DNA of 64,000 nucleotides from positions 1 to 64,000 of the forward strand of contig JAFTUK010000001.1 of assembly GCA_017466325.1 (NCBI GenBank), written 5' to 3'. This DNA is from Bacteroidaceae bacterium. Lineage in GTDB: Bacteria > Bacteroidota > Bacteroidia > Bacteroidales > Bacteroidaceae. Below are positions 26,113-34,701 of the stretch, in pieces. The translations under genes and the position numbers were made by a program. The notes below the pieces were generated by a model. That model had not been told where the DNA came from. It was given only the letters and a program-made list of their open reading frames with translations, and did no database searches. Within the stretch, counting starts at the first letter, position 1, and every line of letters starts with the position of its first letter.

Positions 26113-26220
26113 CAGCAAGCTTCCTTAGCAGGAAAACTCCTGTTTCCCTATTGGGGAACTCCTGTTTCCCTGCAGAGAAACTCCAGTTCTCCAATAGGGA
26201 AACTCATGCGCCAATAGTAT
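26113..26220. repeat. GAAACTCCTGTTTCCCT short repeats
   Basis: Direct and inverted copies of words like aactcctgtttccct and agggaaactc fill the space after the patatin stop. They can fold on themselves. No coding potential is seen. Confidence 0.5.
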
Positions 26221-26227
26221 CAGTGTC

Positions 26228-26280
26228 ACTAACGGCAATGTCCTCCCAAGGAAGAACCTCGGGAGGACATTGCCGTTAGT
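26228..26280. terminator. 20-bp perfect inverted repeat between convergent genes
   Basis: Bases 26228-26247 are perfectly complementary to 26261-26280, with a 13-nt loop. The hairpin lies between the convergent patatin (+) and ridA (-) genes, where a bidirectional terminator would sit. There is no U-tract on either side, so it may act as a transcript-end stabiliser rather than an intrinsic terminator. Confidence 0.5.
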
Positions 26281-26318
26281 CTATGGTGCAACAGACAGGC
26301 TGCCACCATTTGCGCGGA

Positions 26319-26693
26319 TTACTTGACCGCCAGTACCTCTATCTCTACCAACGCACCCTTGGGCAAATCCTTCACCGCTACGGCAGAGCGGGCGGGGAAG
26401 GGTTGTGAGAAGAACTGTGCATACACCTCGTTCATGGCCACGAAATTGGCCATGTCGCTGAGGAAAACAGTTGTCTTGACAACATGGGACAGGTCGGTTC
26501 CTGCCGCAGCCAATACCTGAGAGGCATTGGTGAGCACCTGACGTGTCTGTTCCTGGATGCCACCTTCAACAAATGCTCCTGTGGCTGGATCGATGGGAAT
26601 CTGACCACTGCAGAATACCATACCATTCGCTTCTATTGCCTGGCTGTAAGGACCTATGGCGGCAGGCGCCTTGTCTGTGCTGATTACTTTCAT
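26319..26693 (-). CDS. ridA: RidA family reactive enamine/imine deaminase
   Basis: This 124-aa protein matches the RidA (YjgF/UK114) family: PAAIGPYSQAI, VFCSGQIPIDP, and the catalytic-site arginine in FPARSAVAVKDLPKGALVEIE. RidA hydrolyses the 2-aminocrotonate/2-aminoacrylate intermediates released by threonine/serine dehydratases. It lies 182 bp downstream of ilvA on the same strand, which supports that role. Confidence 0.93.
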   Translation of the reverse strand: MKVISTDKAPAAIGPYSQAIEANGMVFCSGQIPIDPATGAFVEGGIQEQTRQVLTNASQVLAAAGTDLSHVVKTTVFLSDMANFVAMNEVYAQFFSQPFPARSAVAVKDLPKGALVEIEVLAVK

Positions 26694-26727
26694 AGATTAT
26701 GGTTTTATAATAATGTGTTGTGTTTGG

Positions 26728-26875
26728 TCGGAGTTTTTCGGAGTACTCAGAGTATTCGGAGTATTCGGAATTGGCGGACACGGCATGCCGTGTCCCTACC
26801 ACGCTCTCGCTTACTAACAGTTTTCCCCTTTATTCGCCTTCGCTCATCAAGCTACGCAAGTCCGTTTTCCGTTCC
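26728..26875. repeat. Repeat-filled gap between ilvA and ridA, with one REP
   Basis: A tract of ggagtattcggagtattc words (26728-26770) precedes a single REP palindrome GGACACGGCATGCCGTGTCC at 26776-26795, followed by CTACCA (right arm). The rest holds ctcgcttact and ttttccgttcc words seen in other gaps. No left arm is present. Confidence 0.7.
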
Positions 26876-28078
26876 TCAGTACACCTGGCACTGAGTGTTG
26901 AATCCGGCCTCCATCAGGGCATTGCGGATGGCCTCGACGTGTTCGTGATTGCGGGTCTCAACCTGAAGTTGCAGGATGCAGTCAGTTACGCGGTTGGAGT
27001 CGTCGCTACGCTCGTGGTTCACCTTCACCACATTGCCACCCATGGAGGATATTATCTGGCTGACGCCAACGAGCTGGCCGGGCTTGTCCTCGAGGGTGAG
27101 GGTGAGTTTGCAGATGCGTCCGCTCTTTACCAGACCTCGGTGGATGACACGGTTCAGGATGGTAACATCCACATTACCGCCACTGAGGATGCAGATTGTC
27201 TTCTTGCCGGCAATGGGAACCTTGTTGAACATGGCGGCGGCAACCGCCACGGCACCGGCGCCCTCGACAACCATCTTCTGCTGCTCGATGATGGCAAGGA
27301 TGGCGGCGCATATCTCGTCCTCCGTCACGGTGACTATGCCGTCCAGATGCTTGTGGCACAGGTCGTAGGTCAGTTCGCCCGGCTGCTTCACGGCAATGCC
27401 GTCGGCAACGGTGCTTACATTGGGCAGACGCATGATATGGCCGTCGGCAACGCTATGGTACATGCTTGGCGCTCCTGCCGCCTGCACGCCCCAGACCTCC
27501 ACAGAGGGATTGAGGCTCTTTATGGCATAGGCAACACCGCTGGCAAGACCGCCACCGCCGATTGGTACTATTACGCACCGGACATCGGGCAACTGTTCCA
27601 GCAGTTCCAGACCTATAGTGCCCTGCCCTGCTATCACCTTCTCGTCATCGAAGGGATGCACGAAAGTGTAGCCGTGCTCGTCGCGCAACTTCAGCGCATG
27701 CTGATAGGCATCGTCGTAAACTCCGGGCACCAGGCAGATTTCCGCGCCATAGCGGCGTGTTGCCTCCACCTTGCTGATGGGAGCACCTTCGGGCAGACAG
27801 ATGAGGGACTTCACCCCGGCATGTGTGGCACCAAGGGCGACGCCCTGGGCATGGTTGCCTGCCGAGCAGGCTATTACGCCACGGGCCTTCTCCTCGTCGG
27901 AGAGTTGGGATATCTTGTAGCATGCGCCACGCACCTTGAAGGAACCCGTCACCTGCAGGTTCTCGGGTTTCAGGTAGATGTCGGCATCCGGATTCAGGCG
28001 CGGTGCCTGAACCAGGTCCGTACGGCGGATAATGCCGTTGAGCACATAACGTGCCTTGTATAGTTCGTCTAAGTTCAT
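26876..28078 (-). CDS. ilvA: Threonine ammonia-lyase with C-terminal ACT domain
   Basis: This 400-aa PLP enzyme deaminates threonine to 2-oxobutanoate. The PLP lysine is in VTGSFKVRGA, the glycine-rich phosphate loop in PIGGGGLASG, and the C-terminal 80 residues form an ACT-like domain (LTLEDKPGQLVGVSQIISSMGGN). Length and single ACT domain fit the short, catabolic-like or IlvA-short type. ATG at 28078 is preferred; 13 further upstream codons are made by a GGAAAACGG dispersed repeat. Confidence 0.92.
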   Translation of the reverse strand: MNLDELYKARYVLNGIIRRTDLVQAPRLNPDADIYLKPENLQVTGSFKVRGACYKISQLSDEEKARGVIACSAGNHAQGVALGATHAGVKSLICLPEGAPISKVEATRRYGAEICLVPGVYDDAYQHALKLRDEHGYTFVHPFDDEKVIAGQGTIGLELLEQLPDVRCVIVPIGGGGLASGVAYAIKSLNPSVEVWGVQAAGAPSMYHSVADGHIMRLPNVSTVADGIAVKQPGELTYDLCHKHLDGIVTVTEDEICAAILAIIEQQKMVVEGAGAVAVAAAMFNKVPIAGKKTICILSGGNVDVTILNRVIHRGLVKSGRICKLTLTLEDKPGQLVGVSQIISSMGGNVVKVNHERSDDSNRVTDCILQLQVETRNHEHVEAIRNALMEAGFNTQCQVY

Positions 28079-28192
28079 CGTTTCAAACGGAAAACGGAAA
28101 ACGGAAAACTTTTTCAAACGGGAAGGTGAAAACCGAAGGATGAGTAATAAGCGAAGTAGTTTTCCGTTTTCACCTTTCCGTTTTCCGTTTCC
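28079..28192. repeat. GGAAAACGG/CCGTTTTCC dispersed repeat
   Basis: Multiple near copies of aaacggaaaacgg and its complement occur in this pepD-ilvA gap in both orientations, capable of a long hairpin. The same words occur near 4017, 6190, 32780, 38640 and inside the sialidase gene at 62583-62612. Confidence 0.6.
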
Positions 28193-29638
28193 TTAAATGC
28201 TTGCCAGCAGAGCCTTGAGGAATGTCCAGAACTTCTCTACGCTGGGAATGTTGCAACGCTCGTCGGGAGTGTGGGGAGAGCGCATTGTGGGACCGAAGCT
28301 TACAAGGTCCATGTTGGGATACAGGGCACCGATGATGCTGCACTCCAAGCCGGCGTGGCATACCTCCACCTTGGCATCCTCGTTGAAGCACTGCTTGTAC
28401 ACATCCACCATCTTTGCCACGATGGGAGAGTCGAAGTTGGGCTGCCAACTGCCATACTGGCCGCCGAACTCTACCTTCATACCCACCATGCCGAAGGTGC
28501 ATACCATCATCTCCTGCAGGAACTCCAACTGGGTGTCGCAACTGCTTCGTGCCAGGATGAGGATCTCAGCATCACCGCCACCGATGTTGATGATGGCAAG
28601 GTTGCTGCTGGTCTCCACCACGGTGGGGATGCTGGGGATGAAGCGCAGGACACCATTGTGGCATGCCATGATGGCGCTGACAAGATTGTCCTGAATCTCC
28701 ACGGGAACCTGCTTTGCGGGCAGTTCCACCAGCTCCATGCTTACCTCTATGCTGTGCTCCACACCACGGTACTCGTCCACAAACTGCTTCTGGCAGAACT
28801 CGCAAAGTTCCTTCAGGTCCTCCACATTCTCCTTGGGCAGGGTGAGCACAGCCTCGGCGGTACGGGGGATGGCATTGCGCATGTTGCCTCCGTGCCATGT
28901 GGCCAGACGGGCCTCATCGTCCAGGATGGCCTGGCGAACGATGCGTGCCAGCAACTTGTTGGCATTGCCGCGGCCTTCGTTGATTTCCAAACCGGAGTGG
29001 CCTCCGCGCAGACCAGCCACGCTAACCTTGACGGCAACGTCCTCGGCATCGGTGTCAACCTCCTGGTACTTCATTGTGGCAGTGATGTTCACGCCGCCGG
29101 CACTGCCGATGACGAACTCGCCCATGTTCTCGTTGTCAATGTTCAGCAGAATGTCGCCCTTCAGGGTGTCGGCACTCAGATGGTTCACACCGTACATGCA
29201 GGTCTCCTCGTCGGCGGTGATCAGAGCCTCCAGAGGTCCGTGCTCTATGTCCTTTGACTCGAAAACGGCCATGATGGCAGCCACACCGATACCGTCGTCG
29301 GCTCCCAGGGTGGTACCCTTTGCCTTGAGCCATTCACCGTCTACCCATGTCTGGATGGGGTCGGTTTCGAAGTTGTGGGTGCTCTCGTCTGTCTTCTGGG
29401 GCACCATGTCCATGTGTGCCTGCATCACGGCAGTGCGGCATCCCTCCTTGCCGGGAGTGGCGGGCTTGCGCATGACGATGTTCTCGGCATTGTCCTTGAA
29501 TGCCTCTATGCCACGCTCGGCAGCCCACTGAAGAAGGAATTCCTGTACCTTCTGCAAATGTCCGCTCGGACGGGGCACCTGTGTAAGCAGATGGAAGTTC
29601 TGCCAAATCTCTCTTGGGTTAAGGTCGTTGATAGTCAT
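28193..29638 (-). CDS. pepD: Cytosol non-specific dipeptidase (aminoacyl-histidine dipeptidase)
   Basis: This 481-aa M20-family di-zinc peptidase has metal ligands in MQAHMDMVPQ, TLGADDGIGVAA (Asp), DEETCMYG (Glu pair) and the late CHAGLECSI histidine. Length matches PepD (about 485). It hydrolyses dipeptides such as Xaa-His in the cytosol. Confidence 0.94.
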   Translation of the reverse strand: MTINDLNPREIWQNFHLLTQVPRPSGHLQKVQEFLLQWAAERGIEAFKDNAENIVMRKPATPGKEGCRTAVMQAHMDMVPQKTDESTHNFETDPIQTWVDGEWLKAKGTTLGADDGIGVAAIMAVFESKDIEHGPLEALITADEETCMYGVNHLSADTLKGDILLNIDNENMGEFVIGSAGGVNITATMKYQEVDTDAEDVAVKVSVAGLRGGHSGLEINEGRGNANKLLARIVRQAILDDEARLATWHGGNMRNAIPRTAEAVLTLPKENVEDLKELCEFCQKQFVDEYRGVEHSIEVSMELVELPAKQVPVEIQDNLVSAIMACHNGVLRFIPSIPTVVETSSNLAIINIGGGDAEILILARSSCDTQLEFLQEMMVCTFGMVGMKVEFGGQYGSWQPNFDSPIVAKMVDVYKQCFNEDAKVEVCHAGLECSIIGALYPNMDLVSFGPTMRSPHTPDERCNIPSVEKFWTFLKALLASI

Positions 29639-29819
29639 AATATTTGGTTTTAGGTTTGGTTTAATAGGAGGTTAGGGGCTATAGAGACTATAGAGGCTAT
29701 AGAAAGCCTATGGTTGTGCGCGCCCCTCTCGAGGCGAAGCCTATCGCTTCACGTTCCGATGGCCTTCGCAACACGATGCGAGGACCGTTGCTTCACGAGG
29801 CGTTCCCCATACCCCTTTT
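29639..29819. repeat. Simple-repeat gap
   Basis: Words such as ggctatagagactatagagg and short GC-rich inverted segments fill the gap between the flippase and pepD genes. No gene or clear signal is seen. Confidence 0.4.
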
Positions 29820-30845
29820 CTACACACTCCCTCCCATAGAGGGGAGGGCTAGGGAGGGGTCTGCCTTCACCATTCTCGTCATCGCCAGAGCCGCCAGGGC
29901 ATATAGGCCGAGCACCACGGTGAGCATTGTCTGCAGGGTGTGCACTATGAGGGCGAATACGGCGGCATCGTTGTCCTGCACGCCATAGAGCACCAGCACG
30001 GTCTTTACCACGAAGTGCCAGGGGCCTGCTCCGTTGGGGGTGGGAACCAGCACGGCAAAGCATCCTACCACAAAGGCCACAAGGGCAGCCACGGGACCGA
30101 GGCCGGCAGTGTAGTCGAAGCAATAGAAGGCTATGTAGAAGTGCAGGTAGTAACTCACCCAGATGCCCACGCTATACAGGAGGAAGAGCCACGGGTTCTT
30201 GAGGCGTGCCACGCTCATCATGCCCTCCATCAGTTTGGACAACTTCTCCTTGGTGCGTGAGAAGAGTTTCAGTTTCTTCACCAGCAGCCACACAAGTCCC
30301 ATGGCCGACAAGGCACAGATGGCGGTAACCCAGTAGCCGGTGGAGGTGAGGCTGCCGAGGAAGCCTCCGAGATTGACTCCCGTCTTGTCGAAGAAGTCCA
30401 GGAAGACGGGTATCTGCGTAAGCATGGTCACCACAGAGAAGAGGAACACCATGCTCATGTCCACCACGCGTTCGCTCACCACGGAGCCAACAAGACGGGT
30501 AAAACTGATATTCTCGTACTTCGAGAGCACACCGCACCTGAGCACCTCGCCCACACGGGGGATGGCCAGGGAAGAGGCATAGCTCAGGAAGATGCTGTTG
30601 CAACAGGTGGACAGGCGTGCTTTCTCGCCCATGGGCTTCAGCACCACCCTCCATCGCAGGGCCCTGAACATCTGTGCGGATACGCCAAAGGGCATGCTCA
30701 GCAGCATCCACCACCAGTTCATGCCTCCCTCCAGGGCCGCCCACACGGCGCCCCAATCCACGCCACGGTACATCCAGTGCAATATCACGGCAGCCAGGAC
30801 CAGCGGGAAACCTATTCTCAGTATGTATTTTAGGGCTTGCTTCAC
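29820..30845 (-). CDS. Lysylphosphatidylglycerol synthase TM-region/YbhN-like membrane protein
   Basis: This 341-aa protein has about eight membrane helices and matches the AglD/YbhN (LPG synthase transmembrane) family, including the late LGPVAALVAFVVGCFAVLVPTPNGAGPWHFV stretch. Such proteins are thought to move lipids or lipid-linked sugars across the inner membrane. No ATG is available at the expected place; GTG at 30845 (VKQALKYIL) is chosen since further upstream the frame runs antisense into rsmA. The last residues (PSLALPSMGGSV) are encoded by a dispersed GC-rich repeat at 29825-29861, so the C-terminus appears to have been rewritten by a repeat. Confidence 0.8.
   Translation of the reverse strand: MKQALKYILRIGFPLVLAAVILHWMYRGVDWGAVWAALEGGMNWWWMLLSMPFGVSAQMFRALRWRVVLKPMGEKARLSTCCNSIFLSYASSLAIPRVGEVLRCGVLSKYENISFTRLVGSVVSERVVDMSMVFLFSVVTMLTQIPVFLDFFDKTGVNLGGFLGSLTSTGYWVTAICALSAMGLVWLLVKKLKLFSRTKEKLSKLMEGMMSVARLKNPWLFLLYSVGIWVSYYLHFYIAFYCFDYTAGLGPVAALVAFVVGCFAVLVPTPNGAGPWHFVVKTVLVLYGVQDNDAAVFALIVHTLQTMLTVVLGLYALAALAMTRMVKADPSLALPSMGGSV
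29825..29861. repeat. GC-rich dispersed repeat at the flippase 3' end
   Basis: Palindromic block (ccctcccatagaggggagg then gctagggaggggt) that is coding here for the last dozen residues of the membrane protein. Related copies are at 7266-7304 (inside rsmF) and 32737-32770 (just after corA). Confidence 0.65.
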
Positions 30846-30924
30846 GAAATAAAAAGGCGATTTCTTTGGTACATTACTTAAATCTCCGTATCTTCGTATG
30901 CAAAAATACAAAAATTTCCCGTAT

Positions 30925-31692
30925 ATGTCCCTCGTTAAGCCGAAAAAGTTTCTCGGGCAACACTTTTTGACAGACCTGAGCATAGCACGCCGCATTGCTG
31001 ACACCGTGGATGCCTGCCCCGACCTTCCCGTCCTGGAAGTAGGGCCCGGCATGGGAGTGATGACGCAGTACCTGATGCAGAAACCACGACCGCTGAAGGT
31101 GGTGGAACTGGACTCGGAGAGCGTGGACTACCTCAGACGCACCTATCCCGACTTTGAGGACAACATCATTGCCGACGACTTCCTGAAGATGCACCTCGAC
31201 CGTACCTTCCAGGGAGGACAGTTCGTGCTGACGGGCAACTACCCCTACAACATCTCCTCGCAGATATTCTTCAAGATGCTCGACTACAAGGACCACATCC
31301 CCTGCTGCACGGGCATGATACAGAAGGAGGTGGCCGAACGCCTGGCGGCCAAGCCCGGCACAAAGGCCTTCGGCATCATCACGGTGCTCATACAGTTGTG
31401 GTACGATGTGGAATACCTCTTCACTGTGCCTCCAGGCGTGTTCAACCCGCCTCCCAAGGTGCACTCGGCCGTCATACGCATGACACGCAACGGCGTCACC
31501 GATCCGGGGTGCGACGTGTCCCTGCTCACCCGCATAGTGAAGCAGAGTTTCCAGCAGAGGCGCAAGATGCTTCGCGGTTCGCTGAAGGGTCTGATACCTG
31601 CAGAGCATCCATTCGGCGCCATGCGCCCCGAGCAACTTTCCGTGGAGCAATTTGTGCAACTGACCAACGACATTGAGGCCCGACAACAGTGA
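30925..31692 (+). CDS. rsmA: 16S rRNA dimethyladenosine transferase KsgA
   Basis: This 255-aa SAM enzyme dimethylates two adjacent adenosines near the 3' end of 16S rRNA. MSLVKPKKFLGQHFLTD at the start, the VLEVGPGMGVMTQYL SAM motif and the catalytic NYPYN motif in LTGNYPYNISS are diagnostic. ATG at 30925 is preferred over one 9 codons upstream, which precedes the conserved KPKKFLGQ block. It is divergent from the flippase gene; the 79-bp gap must hold both promoters. Confidence 0.96.
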   Translation: MSLVKPKKFLGQHFLTDLSIARRIADTVDACPDLPVLEVGPGMGVMTQYLMQKPRPLKVVELDSESVDYLRRTYPDFEDNIIADDFLKMHLDRTFQGGQFVLTGNYPYNISSQIFFKMLDYKDHIPCCTGMIQKEVAERLAAKPGTKAFGIITVLIQLWYDVEYLFTVPPGVFNPPPKVHSAVIRMTRNGVTDPGCDVSLLTRIVKQSFQQRRKMLRGSLKGLIPAEHPFGAMRPEQLSVEQFVQLTNDIEARQQ

Positions 31693-31695
31693 AAA

Positions 31696-31741
31696 CGGGC
31701 AAAAGAATCCGTGTTTTAACAAAAAAAGACAAGTTTGCCCG
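31696..31741 (+). terminator. Hairpin after rsmA
   Basis: CGGGCAAA (31696-31703) and TTTGCCCG (31734-31741) form an 8-bp perfect stem just past the rsmA stop, with a T-rich run following after 7 nt. It may end the rsmA transcript or sit at the corA promoter. Confidence 0.45.
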
Positions 31742-31761
31742 CTCCTTTAACTACTTTTTTA

Positions 31762-31769
31762 TATATTTG
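31762..31769 (+). promoter_or_regulatory. -7 box for corA
   Basis: TATATTTG fits TAnnTTTG and lies 40 bp upstream of the GTG start of corA. A TTTG at 31734-31737 is 24 nt upstream, slightly too far for a usual -33 box. Confidence 0.45.
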
Positions 31770-31809
31770 TAGGCATTTTTGTCTCAACGGCATCAAATAA
31801 AGTACTGAA

Positions 31810-32736
31810 GTGAGAACCTTCTGGAATACACAAAACGGACTCCGGGCTATCGAGGAATGGAAACCCAACTGCTGGGTTCAGATTACCTGTCCCGATGAAG
31901 ACGACACCCAGTTTCTGGAGCAGACACTGGGCATACCGGAATATTTCCTTGGCGACATTGCCGATACCGACGAGCGGCCTCGTTACGACCGCGACGAGGG
32001 GTGGGTTCTGATAATCCTGCGTATCCCCTACGTCAAGGAAGTACGTTCCCGCACGCCATACACTACCATACCCCTGGGTATCATCATGAAGGGCGACATC
32101 TGCATCACGGTGTGCAACTTCGAGACAAACATGATGATAGACTTCGTCACCTACCAGCAGAGACGAGGCCTTGGTTTTACCGACTCCGTGGACATGGTGT
32201 TCCGTCTGTTCCTGAGCAGTGCCGTATGGTACCTGAAACGCCTGAAGCAGATACAGGCACTCATAGACCAGAGCAAGCGCAACCTGGACCGCAAGGTGGA
32301 CAATGCCGATCTCATTGCCCTGTCGCGCCTGCAGGATTCGCTCACATACTTCGTCACTTCCATCCGAGGCAACGAGACACTGCTCTCCAAACTGAAGTTC
32401 AAACTGAAGGTGGACGAACTGGACGCCGACCTCATCGAGGACGTGAACATCGAGTTCGCACAGGCCAGAGAAACGGCAGGCATATACACAAACATTCTGG
32501 ACTCCACCATGGACACCTATGCCAACCTGATCAACAACAACGTGTCGCAGGTCATGAAGATGCTGACGTCCATCTCCATTATAATGATGTTCCCCACACT
32601 CATAGCGTCATTGTTCGGCATGAACCTCATCAACGGCATGGAACGTGCCTGGTGGGGCTTCCCCGTGGCTATAGTGCTGACGGCATGCATAACGGTGCTG
32701 TTCTGGTGGTTCTTCAGACACAAAAAGTGGATTTAA
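31810..32736 (+). CDS. corA: CorA-family magnesium/divalent cation transporter
   Basis: This 308-aa protein has the CorA architecture: an N-terminal alpha/beta cytosolic domain, a long coiled helix, and two C-terminal membrane helices with the pore signature FGMN at the end of the first. The MN(x)n acidic loop (GMNLINGMERAW) replaces the usual MPEL. The start is GTG at 31810; no ATG precedes the conserved N-terminus. Confidence 0.93.
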   Translation: MRTFWNTQNGLRAIEEWKPNCWVQITCPDEDDTQFLEQTLGIPEYFLGDIADTDERPRYDRDEGWVLIILRIPYVKEVRSRTPYTTIPLGIIMKGDICITVCNFETNMMIDFVTYQQRRGLGFTDSVDMVFRLFLSSAVWYLKRLKQIQALIDQSKRNLDRKVDNADLIALSRLQDSLTYFVTSIRGNETLLSKLKFKLKVDELDADLIEDVNIEFAQARETAGIYTNILDSTMDTYANLINNNVSQVMKMLTSISIIMMFPTLIASLFGMNLINGMERAWWGFPVAIVLTACITVLFWWFFRHKKWI

Positions 32737-32887
32737 GACCCCTCCCCGACCCTCCCCTCTATGGGAGGGAGTATATAGAAACGGAAAGGGGAAAACGGAA
32801 AACGAAAAACGGCGAGTAAGCGAGAACAGAGTTAAACTTTAAACGTTAAACCTTCAACGTTCATCTTTCAACGTTCAAAATAGAATT
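32737..32887. repeat. Dispersed repeats in the corA-DUF349 gap
   Basis: Directly after the corA stop comes a copy of the GC-rich block (gacccctccccgaccctcc then ctctatgggaggga), then GGAAAACGG words (32778-32822), then aaactttaaacgttaaacc words (32831-32880). Confidence 0.55.
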
Positions 32888-34582
32888 ATGGAAAATATAG
32901 AAAACATACAACTCAACACCAAAGAAGAGGTTGTGGCTCGTGCACAGGAACTGGCACAAGCAGAACTCATCCCCGAAAAGGCCGATGTGGAACAACTCAA
33001 GCAACTCTTCTACCGTTATCACAACCAGGCGCTCCAGCAGGCACGCCAAGAGTACATCGAACAGGGTGGCGACCCCGCAACCTATGTTCCCGTAATGGAT
33101 CCTCAGGAAGAGACATTCCGCCAGGCCATGCAGGCCATCCGCGAACGCCGTGCCGCAGAGCAACTGCGCCTTCAGGAAGAGCGCGCAGAGAACCTCCAGC
33201 GCAAAACCGCCATTCTGGAACAGATTCAGCAACTGACCACCACTCCCGAGGAGGTGGGCGCAAACTTCGACCAGTTCAAGCAACTGCAACAGGCATGGAA
33301 GGAAATCGGTGCCGTTCCTGCCGAGCAGAGCACGGAGATTTGGAAGAACTACCAACTCTACACCGAACAGTTCTACGACCTGCTGAAGTTGGGCCACGAG
33401 ATGCGCGACTATGACTTCCGCAAGAACCTGGAGATAAAGACCGACCTGTGCGAAAAGGCAGAAGCACTGCTTGCCGTGGAGGACGTCATCAGCGCCTTCG
33501 GCCAGTTGCAGGCCCTGCACCAGCAGTGGAAGGAGACAGGTCCAGTGGAGCGTGACCTGCGCGAAGAACTGTGGGCACGTTTCAAGAATGCCTCCACCGA
33601 GATAAACAAGCGCCATCAGGCCCACTTCGAGGGCATCAAGGCACGCGAGGCAGAGAACCTGGCACAGAAGACCGACCTGTGCGAAAAGGCAGAAGCACTG
33701 CTGAGCCAGACCGAGGCCGAGGGCAAGAAGATAGAATGGGATGCCCTCACCAAGCAGATTCTGGAACTTCAGGCACAATGGCGTACCATAGGCTTTGCTC
33801 CACAGAAGCAGAACACCGCCATCTTCGAGCGCTTCCGCCAGACCTGCGACCACTTCTTCACACGCAAGGCAGAATTCTACAAGAACATAAAGGACGGACA
33901 GGTAGAGAACCTGGAAAAGAAAAAGGCCCTCGTTGCCAAGGCTCAGGAACTGAGCACCAGCACCGACTGGCGTGCCACCACCGATGCACTGGTGGCCCTG
34001 CAGAAGGAATGGAAGGCCACAGGTCCCGTACCCCGCAAGTACAGCGACCAGCTCTGGAAGGAATTCACCACCGCATGCGACACCTTCTTCGACGCCAAGA
34101 AGCAGGCCAATAGCGGCGAGCGCGACCAGCAGAAGCAGAACCTCCGCCAGAAGCAGGAGATTACCGCACAACTCCAGGCCCTGCTCGACACCGAGGGCGA
34201 GGTAAACCTGGACGAGGTAAAGGCACTGCAAGCCAAGTGGAATGCCGTGGGCCACGTTCCTTTCAAGGAGAAGGACCAGGCCTACACCCAATATCGTCAG
34301 GTGTGCGACCAACTCTACGACCGTGCACGCGGTGCACGCATCCAGGCTCGCACCGCAGGACGTTTCCAGAAGATACAGGAGGCAGCAGGCGGCGACCGCC
34401 AGCGCATGCAGCGCATCTACGAGCAACTGCAGGCCGAGATACGCACCTACGAGAACAACATCGGCTTCCTCACCGCCTCATCCAAGAAGGGCAACTCCTT
34501 AGTTGACCAGATGCAGAAGAAGGTAGAAGCCCTCAAGGCCGAACTTGCCATCATGGCACAGAAGATTAAGGAGGCCAATTAA
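32888..34582 (+). CDS. DUF349 repeat protein
   Basis: This 564-aa, highly charged, all-helical protein carries five DUF349 units, marked by W-K/R/N-x-x-G-x-V/A-P motifs (WKEIGAVP, WKETGPV, WRTIGFAP, WKATGPVP, WNAVGHVP). No signal peptide is present. Bacterial DUF349 proteins are cytosolic coiled-coil proteins of unclear function, sometimes linked to ribosome or stress biology. A strong terminator follows at 34641. Confidence 0.9.
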   Translation: MENIENIQLNTKEEVVARAQELAQAELIPEKADVEQLKQLFYRYHNQALQQARQEYIEQGGDPATYVPVMDPQEETFRQAMQAIRERRAAEQLRLQEERAENLQRKTAILEQIQQLTTTPEEVGANFDQFKQLQQAWKEIGAVPAEQSTEIWKNYQLYTEQFYDLLKLGHEMRDYDFRKNLEIKTDLCEKAEALLAVEDVISAFGQLQALHQQWKETGPVERDLREELWARFKNASTEINKRHQAHFEGIKAREAENLAQKTDLCEKAEALLSQTEAEGKKIEWDALTKQILELQAQWRTIGFAPQKQNTAIFERFRQTCDHFFTRKAEFYKNIKDGQVENLEKKKALVAKAQELSTSTDWRATTDALVALQKEWKATGPVPRKYSDQLWKEFTTACDTFFDAKKQANSGERDQQKQNLRQKQEITAQLQALLDTEGEVNLDEVKALQAKWNAVGHVPFKEKDQAYTQYRQVCDQLYDRARGARIQARTAGRFQKIQEAAGGDRQRMQRIYEQLQAEIRTYENNIGFLTASSKKGNSLVDQMQKKVEALKAELAIMAQKIKEAN

Positions 34583-34640
34583 ACAACTGCCTTTATTATT
34601 ATTCAAGGCATACATTAACCACACAGATATAAGGGTAACA

Positions 34641-34690
34641 AAACCGCGGAATCACTAAGCAATATGGCTACTGATTCTGCGGTTTTTCAT
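34641..34690 (+). terminator. Intrinsic terminator after the DUF349 gene
   Basis: Bases 34641-34654 pair with 34672-34685 over 14 bp with a single G-U, loop of 17 nt, followed by a T-run (ttttt at 34683-34687). This is a textbook rho-independent terminator. Confidence 0.85.
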
Positions 34691-34701
34691 TTTAGGAAAT
34701 A

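Noticed and set aside
32861-34426. 521-codon open frame on the minus strand
   Set aside because: Antisense shadow of the DUF349 gene; Leu/Cys-rich low-complexity sequence mirrors the Gln/Lys/Glu codons of the real protein.
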